From positions 1 through 50,212 of the forward strand of contig NCEV01000064.1 of NCBI GenBank assembly GCA_002280875.1: DNA of 50,212 bases, written 5' to 3'. Source of the DNA: Caulobacter sp. 32-67-35. GTDB lineage: Bacteria; Pseudomonadota; Alphaproteobacteria; Caulobacterales; Caulobacteraceae. The stretch's first letter is position 1. Each line of letters begins with the position of its first letter. Of this stretch, positions 34,895-42,300 are shown piece by piece. The notes below the pieces were generated by a model that was not told the DNA's origin, searched no databases, and saw only the letters and a program-made list of their open reading frames with translations. The position numbers and the translations under genes are program-made.

Positions 34895-35030
34895 CCTTCC
34901 TGGGCCTTGTGCCCAGGATCCATGCCCGCGGCTTCGCTGCCTTCAGGTCAGAGGCTAGGGCTTGCCGCACGCGGTTGAGGGCCTCAACGCGAGCCGCACG
35001 ATGGGTCCTGGGCACAAGGCCCAGGAAGGC
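34895..35030. repeat. inverted pair of a CCTTCCTGGGCCTTGTGCCC-type repeat
   Basis: CCTTCCTGGGCCTTGTGCCC with the following AGGA occurs at 34895-34918, and its complement returns at 35006-35029, so the two copies face each other around about 85 bases. Each copy also contains its own GGGC...GCCC hairpin. The unit recurs at 36923-36954. The pair fills the gap between GTA gp15 and gp14. Confidence 0.7.
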
Positions 35031-35038
35031 AGGCATGT

Positions 35039-35476
35039 TCAGTTTTGGGGAGAGGAAGACGGAAACCGAAACGCCCCAACCATCCGCTCCCTCCACCACC
35101 GCCCCAGCCAGCTTTCGACGCAGGCGCGGCCCCAGTAGGCGTGGATCATGCGATCCGGCGCCGACAGGATCGCGCAGTGCTTGGCGAAGGCCCGGGGCTC
35201 CATGCGGAACACCAGGACGTCGCCGGGACGAGCGGCGGCGAGGGAAACCGGGATCAGCCAGCGGCCGAGGGCCTCCAGCAGGATCTCGCGCTCACCGACC
35301 TCGGCCCAGTCGGGGCGGTAGGGCGGCGGGGGTTCGGGCTCGTCGCCGTAGAGGGCCCGCCAGATGCCCCGGATCAGCCCTAGGCAGTCGCAGCCGACAC
35401 CCCGCAGGCTGGCCTGGTGGCGGTAGGGCGTGCCGAGCCATTGACGGGCTTGGGTGAGAACCAGCTCCTCCCCCAC
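35039..35476 (-). CDS. GTA NlpC/P60 cell-wall peptidase (gp14-like), start inside a repeat
   Basis: About 145 residues from a GTG at 35476. The catalytic Cys is in GVGCDCLGLIRGIW and the His in FAKHCAILSAP, as in NlpC/P60 peptidases used by GTA and phage tails to cross the recipient wall. The conserved part begins at LTQARQWLGTPYRHQASLRG. Everything upstream of that in the open frame is translated from a palindromic repeat (35463-35574), so the native start has been replaced or lies within the repeat. No ATG is available at the expected place. Confidence 0.83.
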   Translation of the reverse strand: MGEELVLTQARQWLGTPYRHQASLRGVGCDCLGLIRGIWRALYGDEPEPPPPYRPDWAEVGEREILLEALGRWLIPVSLAAARPGDVLVFRMEPRAFAKHCAILSAPDRMIHAYWGRACVESWLGRWWRERMVGAFRFPSSSPQN

Positions 35477-35574
35477 TGGGGGAGGTGGCCCAGAGGGCCG
35501 GAGGGGGCAGCGCGGCGTTCGCCCAGATGGCCCCCTCAGTCGCTCCGCGACAGCTCCCCCAGAGGGGGAGCAGC
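35463..35574. repeat. composite palindromic repeat, copy 1 (A then inverted B)
   Basis: Two double-hairpin units face each other. Unit A has a CTCCCCC...GGGGGAG hairpin followed by GGCCCAGAGGGCCGGAGGGG. Unit B, inverted here, has the same first hairpin followed by GCTGTCGCGGAGCGACTGAG. It separates GTA gp14 and gp13 and supplies the apparent N-terminal codons of gp14. Confidence 0.9.
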
Positions 35575-35589
35575 TCTCCGCGCCCGCCC

Positions 35590-36234
35590 TCACCGCCTAC
35601 CCCCGTCATGCCGTTCGCCCTCGGAGGGATACAGCGTCAGAAAGTCCTCGCCCGGCATGGCCGGGAAGCCCCGGAAGTTGACGCCATTGGCGAATGTGCC
35701 GACGCAGGTCGCCCAGCGCTTGTCGCAAACCGCGCCCGGCGCAGGCGAAACCCCGCAGCGCGCATCACCGAGCACGGCGTCGCACAGCCGGCCAAAGGTG
35801 CGGCCCGCCACACGGTCGAGATCCGCCAGCGGCCCTTCCAGCTCGGCAGTGAAGGCCTCGCCCTCGCGGCGGATGCGGGCGATGCGCGCCGTCCACAGGC
35901 GCACGAACAGGTCCGGCCGGCTCCAGTCTACGCTCAGGCACGCCACCGACGCCCCGTCATAGAGCCCGGCCTCGATGTCCTCGACGGTCACCGCGCCGTC
36001 GTCCAGGGCCCCGAGCGCGGCCGACAGCCCCGGTGCGAAACCGGCCGCCGTCTCGTGGGCGCCGGCGGTCCAGCCGCTGGCGGCCCGGCAGGTCGCGCCA
36101 TCGACCACCAGGTCGCGGTCGTGGTCGGTGAAGCCCAGAACCACGGCATCGCTGCGGGTCAGGATCCAGGCGTGGCACAGGCTGGCCGCGCCCTCCTCAA
36201 GGCGTGCGGCCAGTTCGGCGGGAACGGCGCGCAT
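35590..36234 (-). CDS. GTA DUF2163 tail protein (gp13-like), internally shortened
   Basis: 214 residues. The N-terminal DUF2163 part (LCHAWILTRSDAVVLGFTDH) and the C-terminal CDKRWATCVGTFANGVNFRG motif are both recognisable. Relatives are near 290 residues, with a beta-rich block of about 75 residues between the LGDARCG motif and the C-terminal CDKR motif. Here the two are only about a dozen residues apart (LGDARCGVSPAPGAVCDKRW), so the block is missing in frame, near 35740. The Cys residues that would bind a cofactor remain. The start overlaps the gp12 stop by one base (TGATG). Confidence 0.83.
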   Translation of the reverse strand: MRAVPAELAARLEEGAASLCHAWILTRSDAVVLGFTDHDRDLVVDGATCRAASGWTAGAHETAAGFAPGLSAALGALDDGAVTVEDIEAGLYDGASVACLSVDWSRPDLFVRLWTARIARIRREGEAFTAELEGPLADLDRVAGRTFGRLCDAVLGDARCGVSPAPGAVCDKRWATCVGTFANGVNFRGFPAMPGEDFLTLYPSEGERHDGGRR

Positions 36235-36788
36235 CAGGCCCGTACCTCGACCAGCGGACAGGCGGTAATCCGCGCCGCCGCAAAGCCTTCCATCTGCACG
36301 TCCAGCCGATCGATATCGAAGCGCACCGGGGTGTCGAACTCGAACCCCGCCCTGACCGCCGCGCCGGCGGCGGGCGCCGTGACCAGGGTGACGAGGCCGG
36401 TCGCCAGATCCACCGTGAAGGCGGCCGGGGCCAGGGCGACGCCCGCCACCGCGACCTTGACCGTGCCGGCCACGGGTTTGGCGATGGTGCGGACCGCCGT
36501 TTCAGCGCCGGTCCCGTAGGTCTTGGCCAGCTGGAAGATCTTGCGGGCGCCGTCACCGGTTCCGATCGCCTGGTCCGTCGCCGCCGGCTGGGCCGAGGGC
36601 AGGCACGACTTGAAGTCGCTGGGATCGCGAAAGCGAAAGCCGTGCAGCCGCCCGCGCCGGGCCTCGAAGAAGGCGACCAGCTCGGCGGCCTCGTCCAGCG
36701 GCCGGGTCGCGGTGGCGATCAGGTAGCGGCGGCGGCCCTGCACCCACGGACTGGAGCGGCGCTCATAGCCCGAGGCCAGGGTCACCAC
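36234..36788 (-). CDS. GTA DUF2460 tail protein (gp12-like), native start missing
   Basis: 184 residues from the GTG at 36788; the C-terminal VRFDIDRLDVQMEGFAAARI motif and middle GRRRYLIATATRPLDEAAEL identify the DUF2460/gp12 distal tail family. The family's conserved N-terminus can be read upstream in frame (FHDIRLPARLAFGCTGGVER, about 36789-36857), but no ATG, GTG or TTG precedes it before an in-frame stop near 36903. A CTG near 36872 is the only nearby option. A start codon has therefore probably been lost, or a CTG is used. Confidence 0.8.
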   Translation of the reverse strand: MVTLASGYERRSSPWVQGRRRYLIATATRPLDEAAELVAFFEARRGRLHGFRFRDPSDFKSCLPSAQPAATDQAIGTGDGARKIFQLAKTYGTGAETAVRTIAKPVAGTVKVAVAGVALAPAAFTVDLATGLVTLVTAPAAGAAVRAGFEFDTPVRFDIDRLDVQMEGFAAARITACPLVEVRA

Positions 36789-37148
36789 CTGCGTGCGCCG
36801 CTCGACGCCGCCGGTGCAGCCGAAGGCCAGCCGCGCAGGCAGGCGGATGTCGTGGAAGTCGCGGCGCTTCAGTCGCGGCTCGGCGACGCAGCGCGCAGGC
36901 GAGCATCACAAAGTCAGCGGAGCGATGGGTCCTGGGCACAAGGCCCAGGAAGGCGGGGAAAAGTGAATGCTGGCGGGCAAGAGTTGAGCGCTCGCAAAAC
37001 GCAGTGCGCGATTAAGTCTGCGTCATGACCCGCTTTTCACTTCTTGCGCAGGTCGCCCGCCCCTACGTATGAGGCAACATCTGAAGCGCGATGGCCGCCG
37101 AAACCGGCTTCCACTTTCGGCTATCGCGCTTTGGAACTGGAGACCGTC
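36789..37148. other. gap with gp12 N-terminal remnant and a third copy of the CCTTCC-type repeat
   Basis: 36789-36863 still encodes the conserved start of gp12. 36923-36954 carries the repeat seen twice at 34895-35030 (core CCTGGGCACAAGGCCCAGGA). From 36955 to 37148 nothing clear is coded; this stretch should hold the promoter of the DUF805 gene that starts at 37149. Confidence 0.55.
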
Positions 37149-37607
37149 ATGGACTGGAAGAACCTGTTTTTCTCGGCTGAGGGCCGCATCGGCCGCCAGG
37201 CGTTCTGGATCGGTTGGCTGTGCCTGCTGGGCGCCAACGTGGTGGCCGGCTGGGTGCCGTTCTTCGGTTGGGCCCTGTCTCTGGTCTCGATCTGGTGTTC
37301 GATCTGCATCCACACCAAGCGCCTGCACGACATGGGTCAGACCGGCTGGTGGCAGGCCCTGCCCTGGGTGTTCGGTCCGATCCTGGTGTTCGGCTCGGCC
37401 ATCTCGATCGGCGTCACGGCGGCCCTGGCGGCGGTCAATAACGGCGAGCCCGATCTGGCGGCGATCACCGCCCTGGGTGGCTTCTTCATCTCGCTGTTCG
37501 TCGCCTTCGCAGTGTGGCTGGCCTTCACCCTGTGGGTCGGCTGCAGCACCGGCCAGCCGGGCGAGAACAAGTACGGCCTGGCGCCGACGTCGGCGGTGGC
37601 GATCTAG
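37149..37607 (+). CDS. DUF805 family membrane protein
   Basis: A 152-residue membrane protein with about four hydrophobic segments. The family marks are WKNLFFSAEGRIGRQAFWIG at the N-terminus and RLHDMGQTGWW in the loop, with a C-terminal GENKYG motif. The function of the family is unknown; members sit in the inner membrane. It is on the plus strand inside the minus-strand GTA cluster, between gp12 and the tape-measure gene. A repeat-C copy lies upstream and a composite palindromic repeat lies 7 bases downstream, so it looks like inserted cargo. The ATG at 37149 begins the conserved domain. Confidence 0.9.
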   Translation: MDWKNLFFSAEGRIGRQAFWIGWLCLLGANVVAGWVPFFGWALSLVSIWCSICIHTKRLHDMGQTGWWQALPWVFGPILVFGSAISIGVTAALAAVNNGEPDLAAITALGGFFISLFVAFAVWLAFTLWVGCSTGQPGENKYGLAPTSAVAI

Positions 37608-37614
37608 GAACGAG

Positions 37615-37729
37615 GCTGCTCCCCCTCTGGGGGAGCTGTCGCGGAGCGACTGAGGGGGTTAGCTGGACATAGGCCGCGCTGCCCCCCTCCGGCCCTCTGG
37701 GCCACCTCCCCCAGAGGGGGAGGAGCTGG
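37615..37729. repeat. composite palindromic repeat, copy 2 (B then inverted A)
   Basis: Unit B (37616-37658) and inverted unit A (37683-37729) fill the gap between the DUF805 stop and the tape-measure stop at 37731, leaving only 1-8 bases at each side. It has the same hairpins as copy 1. Confidence 0.9.
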
Positions 37730-37730
37730 T

Positions 37731-38240
37731 TCAAAACCCTCTCGCCCCCAAACTCACCGCCCGCGCCAGGGCCTGGGCCAGATGAGCATCCGACCGCGCA
37801 AGACCTGACGCATCGCCGCCCTGCACATTGACCGTGACTGACACGCCGCCGCTTCCCAGCGGCTCCACGTTCCCGGCGCAGGAAGGTCGAAACACCTCCG
37901 GCCCACGCTCGCCGACCAGATAGGCGCCGCCCGGCAGCACCGGGCCGCCGTCCGCTCGCGCTCCGGCAAACGCGCCAGACACCGCCTCGGCCAGACCGCC
38001 GCCCTTCATCGCCGCGCCCGCCGCGCCGATCACCGCCCGCGCCAGTTCAGCCAGCGAGATCTCGCCGTCGGCGGCGGCGCTGGCCAGGGACCTGGCCAGG
38101 CTGGATCCGGCCCGCGCGAACGCCTCCTCGATCGACGACGCCGCGCGCTGGGCCGGCGCCTTCAGGGCCTCCAGCGACGCGGCGGCCTCGGCGGCGCGGG
38201 CGGGGACGGACGACAGGCCGTCGGTGTCGAAACCACTCAT
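37731..38240 (-). CDS. GTA short tape-measure protein (gp11-like)
   Basis: A 169-residue protein with an Ala-rich helical N-terminal half and a Gly-rich C-terminal half (ARADGGPVLPGGAYLVGERG; SVTVNVQGGDASG) typical of the C-terminal part of phage tape-measure proteins. GTA tape measures are short because GTA tails are short. The ATG at 38240 overlaps the chaperone stop (ATGA). Its stop at 37731 directly touches a palindromic repeat. Confidence 0.85.
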   Translation of the reverse strand: MSGFDTDGLSSVPARAAEAAASLEALKAPAQRAASSIEEAFARAGSSLARSLASAAADGEISLAELARAVIGAAGAAMKGGGLAEAVSGAFAGARADGGPVLPGGAYLVGERGPEVFRPSCAGNVEPLGSGGVSVTVNVQGGDASGLARSDAHLAQALARAVSLGARGF

Positions 38241-38419
38241 GGCGGGGTCTCCTCGTCGGGAAAGCGGGCGATCAGGGCGTCCAGGGTCGGACGGGTCAGG
38301 ACCGGCGCGGCGGGCGCCTGTGTCAGCATCCGCCATTCGCGCAGGGACAGACGCCAGAAGGCCTCGGGCGGGATGTTCAGCCGGACGGCCAGCCGCAGGG
38401 CGTCGGGCCAGTCGTTCAT
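38237..38419 (-). CDS. GTA tail-assembly chaperone-like small protein
   Basis: A 60-residue protein with NIPPEAFWRLSLREWRML, the pattern of the small DUF2376/tail-chaperone protein that follows gp10 in GTA clusters. It overlaps gp10 and the tape measure by four bases each, which supports it as a real gene despite its size. In phages such proteins keep the tape measure soluble before tail-tube assembly. Confidence 0.82.
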   Translation of the reverse strand: MNDWPDALRLAVRLNIPPEAFWRLSLREWRMLTQAPAAPVLTRPTLDALIARFPDEETPP

Positions 38420-38691
38420 GCGGAAGCCGCGAGCGCCGCAGCCACAGCGGCGACGGCTTCGGGGATGGTGACAGCGGAGAGGTCGACCGGCTCGCCCTCG
38501 ATCAGGGCGGCCAGCACGGCCAGCAGCTCGCGGGCCGACAGGGTCTCCATCCGGGCGGGGAGTTCGCGCCAGTCAGTGAGGGCCAGGGCGCCTTCGATGC
38601 GGGCCAGGGCGCCGAGCGTCAGGCACAGGCGACGCGGGGCGCCGGCCAGGTGGACAGTGACTTCGCCTCGGGCGGGGTTTGGGGGTGGCAT
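38416..38691 (-). CDS. GTA gp10-like tail assembly protein
   Basis: A 91-residue protein with RGEVTVHLAGAPRRLCLTLG and ALARIEGAL..DWRELPARM, matching the GTA gp10 family found between the major tail protein and the chaperone. Its exact role in the particle is not known; an assembly function is likely. The 130-base gap before it is mostly a palindromic repeat. Confidence 0.83.
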   Translation of the reverse strand: MPPPNPARGEVTVHLAGAPRRLCLTLGALARIEGALALTDWRELPARMETLSARELLAVLAALIEGEPVDLSAVTIPEAVAAVAAALAASA

Positions 38692-38709
38692 GGGTGTCTC
38701 CTGTGATGG

Positions 38710-38818
38710 CCCCCTCCGGCCCTGCGGGCCACCTCCCCCGGAGGGGGAGGATCTAGAGGCGCCGAGCAGATGCTCCCCCTCTGGGGGAGCTGTCGCGGAG
38801 CGACTGAGGGGGGCAGCG
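38710..38818. repeat. composite palindromic repeat, copy 3 (inverted A then B)
   Basis: Inverted unit A (38710-38752, with GCGGGCC in place of TCTGGGCC) and unit B (38771-38814) separate the major tail protein stop (38824) from gp10. It occupies nearly all of that gap. Confidence 0.9.
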
Positions 38819-38823
38819 CGGCT

Positions 38824-39240
38824 CTAAATCGCCGTGAACGTCACCGCCCCCGCCGACGCCAGCGACAGCGCGAACGCCGCCTCGCCGTCGTGGTCGCCGG
38901 CATATTCCAGCGCCGCGACGATGAACGGTCCTTCCAGCTGGCCGAAGTCCGGGATCACCAGCCGCCACACGCGGGCCGACTGGTCGAAGAAGCTCTGGCG
39001 CACCTGGGCGTCGGAAGCGGCGTCGCGGAACACGCCCGAGCCCGACACCGCGCAGGCGCGCACGCCGGCCCCGGCCAGCAGCTCGCGCCAGCGGCCGGCG
39101 CTGTCGCTGTCGGTCGCGTCGATGGTCCTGGCATTGAGGCTGATCGTGCGCGCCCGCAGGCCCGCGACAGTGTGGAAGGTTGGGGTGGCGGCCCCGTCGC
39201 TGATCTTCAGCAGGATGTCCTTGCCGGCTTGAGCGGCCAT
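38824..39240 (-). CDS. GTA major tail protein (gp9-like)
   Basis: A 138-residue tail-tube protein. The start (AQAGKDILLKISDGAATPTF), the RTISLNARTIDATDSDSAGR block and the VPDFG-like LVIPDFGQLEGPFIVAALEY block are those of the TP901-1/GTA major tail family. It polymerises into the tail tube around the tape measure. It sits 16 bases after gp8. Confidence 0.93.
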   Translation of the reverse strand: MAAQAGKDILLKISDGAATPTFHTVAGLRARTISLNARTIDATDSDSAGRWRELLAGAGVRACAVSGSGVFRDAASDAQVRQSFFDQSARVWRLVIPDFGQLEGPFIVAALEYAGDHDGEAAFALSLASAGAVTFTAI

Positions 39241-39256
39241 GGGAGTGCTCCGTGGA

Positions 39257-39646
39257 TTAGAGGGGTTCAGTCACCGCCCGCACGCGCACGATCCCGAGGG
39301 TCAGTTCGCGCTCGGCGGCGGGGAAGACGTCGGCATAGGCGACGCGCAGGTTGACGAGGCGCCGGCCGGCGATGGTCGGGCGGGCGTCGTGGATCACGGC
39401 GCGGACGGCGGCGACCACGGCGCGGGCCTCCTCCGGTCCGCCGAATTTCGAGACGCAGGTCAGGGTCAGCAGGTGTTCGATCACCTCGCCCTCGACCACG
39501 CGGCTCTCGGTGCGGCTGACGGCCAGGCAGGGATAGGTCGGCACGCGGGGGCTGCGGGCATAGATCCGCTGGCCGAGGATGGCGGTGACGGCCGGCGCGG
39601 CCTTGAGGGCGGCGACGAGGCCGTCGGCCAGGGCTTGATCGCTCAC
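39257..39646 (-). CDS. GTA DUF3168 tail-completion protein (gp8-like)
   Basis: A 129-residue protein with ALADGLVAALKAAPAVTAIL and the VIEHLLTLTCVSKFGGPEEA block of the DUF3168/gp8 family, which joins the tail to the connector. The GTG at 39646 overlaps the upstream connector stop (GTGA), so it is preferred over the longer open frame. In most GTA clusters a head-closure gene (gp7) lies between the connector and gp8; here none is present. Confidence 0.88.
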   Translation of the reverse strand: MSDQALADGLVAALKAAPAVTAILGQRIYARSPRVPTYPCLAVSRTESRVVEGEVIEHLLTLTCVSKFGGPEEARAVVAAVRAVIHDARPTIAGRRLVNLRVAYADVFPAAERELTLGIVRVRAVTEPL

Positions 39647-39912
39647 AGGCGAGCCTTTCGGTAAGGGGCCAGCCACGGCTCGACCAGGGCCAGCGAGGGC
39701 TCGCCGGTCTCGCGATGGGCGTAGGCGTGGGAGACCAGGGTCAGGATCGCCAGACGCAGCGGGGCGGGGCTGGCGGGGGTCAGGGTCAGGCCGGTGGCGG
39801 CGGCGACGCGGGCCTCGGCGGCGTCGATCAGCAAGGTGATCGTGGCGTCTTCCGAGGCATCGGACGCACGCAGAAACGCCCGGGCTTCGGCCAGGGTGAG
39901 GGATTGGGGCAT
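39643..39912 (-). CDS. GTA head-tail connector protein (gp6-like)
   Basis: An 89-residue helical protein. LTLAEARAFLRASDASEDAT and LLIDAAEARVAAATGLTL, with LRLAILTLVSHAYAHRE and the PWLAPYR ending, are those of gp6-type head-tail connectors that form the ring under the portal. It is short compared with the roughly 190-residue GTA homologue of Rhodobacter, but other phage members are of this size. It directly overlaps gp8. Confidence 0.85.
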   Translation of the reverse strand: MPQSLTLAEARAFLRASDASEDATITLLIDAAEARVAAATGLTLTPASPAPLRLAILTLVSHAYAHRETGEPSLALVEPWLAPYRKARL

Positions 39913-39940
39913 GGAGGATTTTCCTGGAAAGGGCGGCGCT

Positions 39941-40047
39941 GCCCCCTCAGTCGCTCCGCGACAGCTCCCCCAGCGGGGGAGCAGCTGCGCGGCGTAGATC
40001 CTCCCCCTCTGGGGGAGGTGGCCCAGAGGGCCGGAGGGGGCAGCGCC
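39941..40047. repeat. composite palindromic repeat, copy 4 (inverted B then A)
   Basis: Inverted unit B (39942-39984) and unit A (39999-40041) fill most of the gap between the capsid stop (40061) and the connector start (39912). Confidence 0.9.
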
Positions 40048-40060
40048 AAGGCTGGCCGAA

Positions 40061-41281
40061 TTAGCTGACCGCGAACTTCAGCAGCTTCACGGCATCGAAG
40101 TTCTGCACCCCGCCGCCGACGCGCTTGGTGGTGTAGAACAGCACGTGCGGCTTGGCGGAGTACGGGTCGCGCAGCACCCGGACGCCGGCGCGGTCGGTGA
40201 TCAGATAGCCCTTCTCGAAGTCGCCGAACGCCACCGCCAGGCTGTTCGCCGCAACATCGGGCATGGCCTCGATCTCGGTCACCGGATAGCCCAGCAAGCT
40301 GGCCGACTGGCCCGGCTGCAGGGCCGCGTTCCAGATGTAGTTGCCCTGGCTGTCCTTGAACTTGCGCACCACGCTGACCGTGCGGCGGTTCATCACGAAG
40401 CGGCCGTTCTGGCGATACTGGGTCTTGGTGGCGTAGATCAGGTCGATCAGCTTGTCGGTGGGATTGGCCGCCGCGAAACCGCCGGCGACGCCGGTGGCGA
40501 GGTAGCCCATCTGACCCCAGGTGTAGCTGGCGTCCGGCGCGGCGGTGTAGGCCAGCAGGCCCTTGGGCTTGTTGACGCCGTCGCCGCTGATGAAGGCCGT
40601 GGTCTCCTGCGCCGCGAAGGCGTCCTGCACCTCCTCGGCCAGCCACTCGTCGATGCTGACATAGGCGTCGTCGAGCAGGGCCTGGGTCGCGGCGGGGCTG
40701 GCGTAGAGCTCGCCGGCCGGGAAATCGATGATGTCCAGGGTGGGCGCCGTGGTCTCCGGACGCGCCGCGGTCTCGGCCACCCAGGCGGCGGCAAGGCCGG
40801 TGGGCGACACCGGCTTGCGGAACACGCCGGCGCCGATGGTGCGGACCTGACAGATCTCGCGCATCGGGCTGGTCGCCGCCAGACGACGCAGGATCAGCCG
40901 CTCCAGCTCCGGCGGCGCCACATAGCCGCCGGCCGTGGCCACGCCTTCCGACAGGCCCTTGGCTTCCAGCAACAAGCCGGGCGTTTCGCCGGTCTTGATA
41001 TAGCGGTCGAAGGCGGCCTTGCGCTCGTCCACCCGCGCCAGCGGTGCATCACCGGCCAGGGAAGGCCTGCGGCTGTCGGCGAGCACCCGGTCCAGACGGT
41101 CCTGGGCGCGGGAGACGGCCTCGTCGATGCGGCTGACCTTCTCCTCCAGCAGCACGTCGGCCCGCTTGGTCTCGATGGCGCTCAATCGCTGGTCGTTGGC
41201 GGCCTTGAAGGCCTCGAATGCGGCCAGCACCTCATGCATCATCGCGCCCGGCGAGGCCGGGGCGTGTTTGGTCTCTTTCAT
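40061..41281 (-). CDS. GTA HK97-fold major capsid protein (gp5-like)
   Basis: A 406-residue protein. The N-terminal coiled-coil delta domain (residues about 15-75) is followed by a likely protease cleavage region before AFDRYIKTGE, then the HK97 fold: VATAGGYVAPPELERLILRR, AWVAETAARPETTAPTLDII, FISGDGVNKPKGLLAY and FVMNRRTVSVVRKFKDSQGN. The delta domain would be removed by the prohead protease. The ATG at 41281 has GGAGAA upstream, which fixes the start. Appears intact. Confidence 0.95.
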   Translation of the reverse strand: MKETKHAPASPGAMMHEVLAAFEAFKAANDQRLSAIETKRADVLLEEKVSRIDEAVSRAQDRLDRVLADSRRPSLAGDAPLARVDERKAAFDRYIKTGETPGLLLEAKGLSEGVATAGGYVAPPELERLILRRLAATSPMREICQVRTIGAGVFRKPVSPTGLAAAWVAETAARPETTAPTLDIIDFPAGELYASPAATQALLDDAYVSIDEWLAEEVQDAFAAQETTAFISGDGVNKPKGLLAYTAAPDASYTWGQMGYLATGVAGGFAAANPTDKLIDLIYATKTQYRQNGRFVMNRRTVSVVRKFKDSQGNYIWNAALQPGQSASLLGYPVTEIEAMPDVAANSLAVAFGDFEKGYLITDRAGVRVLRDPYSAKPHVLFYTTKRVGGGVQNFDAVKLLKFAVS

Positions 41282-41297
41282 GGAGTTCTCCGAAAAA

Positions 41298-41453
41298 GCC
41301 CTTCCCCCTTGATGGGGGAAGGGTTTGGGATGGGGGTGACTACGGCGGTGACCGGTCACCCCGACGGTCGGATGGAGGCGCGGCGCCGGACGGCTCGTCC
41401 TGACGCGCTGTCACCCCCATCCCCGCCCTTCCCCCATCGAAGGGGGAAGGGAG
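41298..41453. repeat. large inverted repeat, CCCTTCCCCC type
   Basis: CCCTTCCCCCTTGATGGGGG (41298 on), followed by GTTTGGGATGGGGGTGAC, is answered by an inverted copy ending at about 41453 (TCACCCCCATCCCCGCCC then TTCCCCC...GGGGGAAGGG). The architecture (hairpin plus tail, two units face to face) is like the composite A/B elements but the sequence is different. It fills the gap between the capsid start and the VOC gene. Confidence 0.8.
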
Positions 41454-41472
41454 TTCTGTTAGCGTTCGCCGC

Positions 41473-41838
41473 ATGACCGATCACGCCACGCCCAACCTGC
41501 CGTCCCGCGACTTCGAAACCACGGCCCGCTTCTATGCGGCGCTGGGGTTCGAGCAGGGCTGGCGCGATAACGGCTGGATGATCCTGAAGCGCGGGTCGCT
41601 GATGCTGGAATTCTTCCCGTATCCGGACCTGGATCCGGCGAGCAGCTCGTTCGGCTCGTGCCTGCGGCTCGACGACGTCGACGGGTTCTACGCCGTGTGC
41701 CAGGCCGCCGGCCTGCCCGAGACACACCTGGGCTGGCCCCGCCTGCATCGGCCCAGGCTGGAAGCCAGCGGCCTGCGCATCGGAGCCCTGATCGACCCCG
41801 ACGGCTCGCTGCTAAGACTGATCCAGAACCCGGACTAG
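41473..41838 (+). CDS. VOC (glyoxalase/bleomycin-resistance) family protein
   Basis: A 121-residue single-domain protein of the vicinal oxygen chelate superfamily: SRDFETTARFYAALGFEQGW, the LMLEFFPYPDLDPASSSFGS strand region and IDPDGSLLRLIQ at the end. It closely resembles small bleomycin-resistance-like proteins that act as binding proteins without clear enzymatic residues. The substrate is unknown. It is on the plus strand, inserted with the next gene between GTA capsid and protease genes. Confidence 0.9.
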   Translation: MTDHATPNLPSRDFETTARFYAALGFEQGWRDNGWMILKRGSLMLEFFPYPDLDPASSSFGSCLRLDDVDGFYAVCQAAGLPETHLGWPRLHRPRLEASGLRIGALIDPDGSLLRLIQNPD

Positions 41839-41895
41839 CCGCGCGTCGGGCTTCTTCAATCTTGGCTGCAGCGATGATCCCCCGTAGGTTGCGCC

Positions 41896-42300
41896 ATGAC
41901 GTCGAAACTCACCGCCCTTGAAAGGGCTGTCGCTGAAGCTATTGCCCGGGAATATCCCGACGCCACGGATGCATTGCTCCGGCAGCTTCAGAACGCTGTC
42001 GTCACCAGCCGAGACTTCACTGGCGTCGGCTTCTTCACCGAGTTCGACGTGCCTAGGGATGGCCCGCCAGCCAAGGACTTGGTCGGCCCGGTGGGGCATA
42101 TCTGCGCATTGGTCGGGTCTGAGCGGTACCCGCTGGAATTCATGCTCTACGTCCGCGGCGGGTACGCTGAGATGATCGAGGCCTACAGCTTCGAGGACGG
42201 CTACGGCGATCTGGATTTGTTGACGGCGGAATTCACGCCTCCGGTGGAGAGCGACTTTCAGACAGTCGAAGCCGAGCCCCAGGCAACATCGGAAAAGTAA
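41896..42300 (+). CDS. hypothetical protein, cargo gene in the GTA cluster
   Basis: A 134-residue acidic protein that I do not recognise. It begins with a helical region (LTALERAVAEAIAREYPDAT) and continues as alternating strands (GVGFFTEFDVPRDGPPAKDL; YPLEFMLYVRGGYAEMIEAY). There is no signal peptide. Its last 68 bases overlap the convergent prohead protease gene, which suggests the insertion cut into or was fitted to the protease 3' end. Confidence 0.72.
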   Translation: MTSKLTALERAVAEAIAREYPDATDALLRQLQNAVVTSRDFTGVGFFTEFDVPRDGPPAKDLVGPVGHICALVGSERYPLEFMLYVRGGYAEMIEAYSFEDGYGDLDLLTAEFTPPVESDFQTVEAEPQATSEK

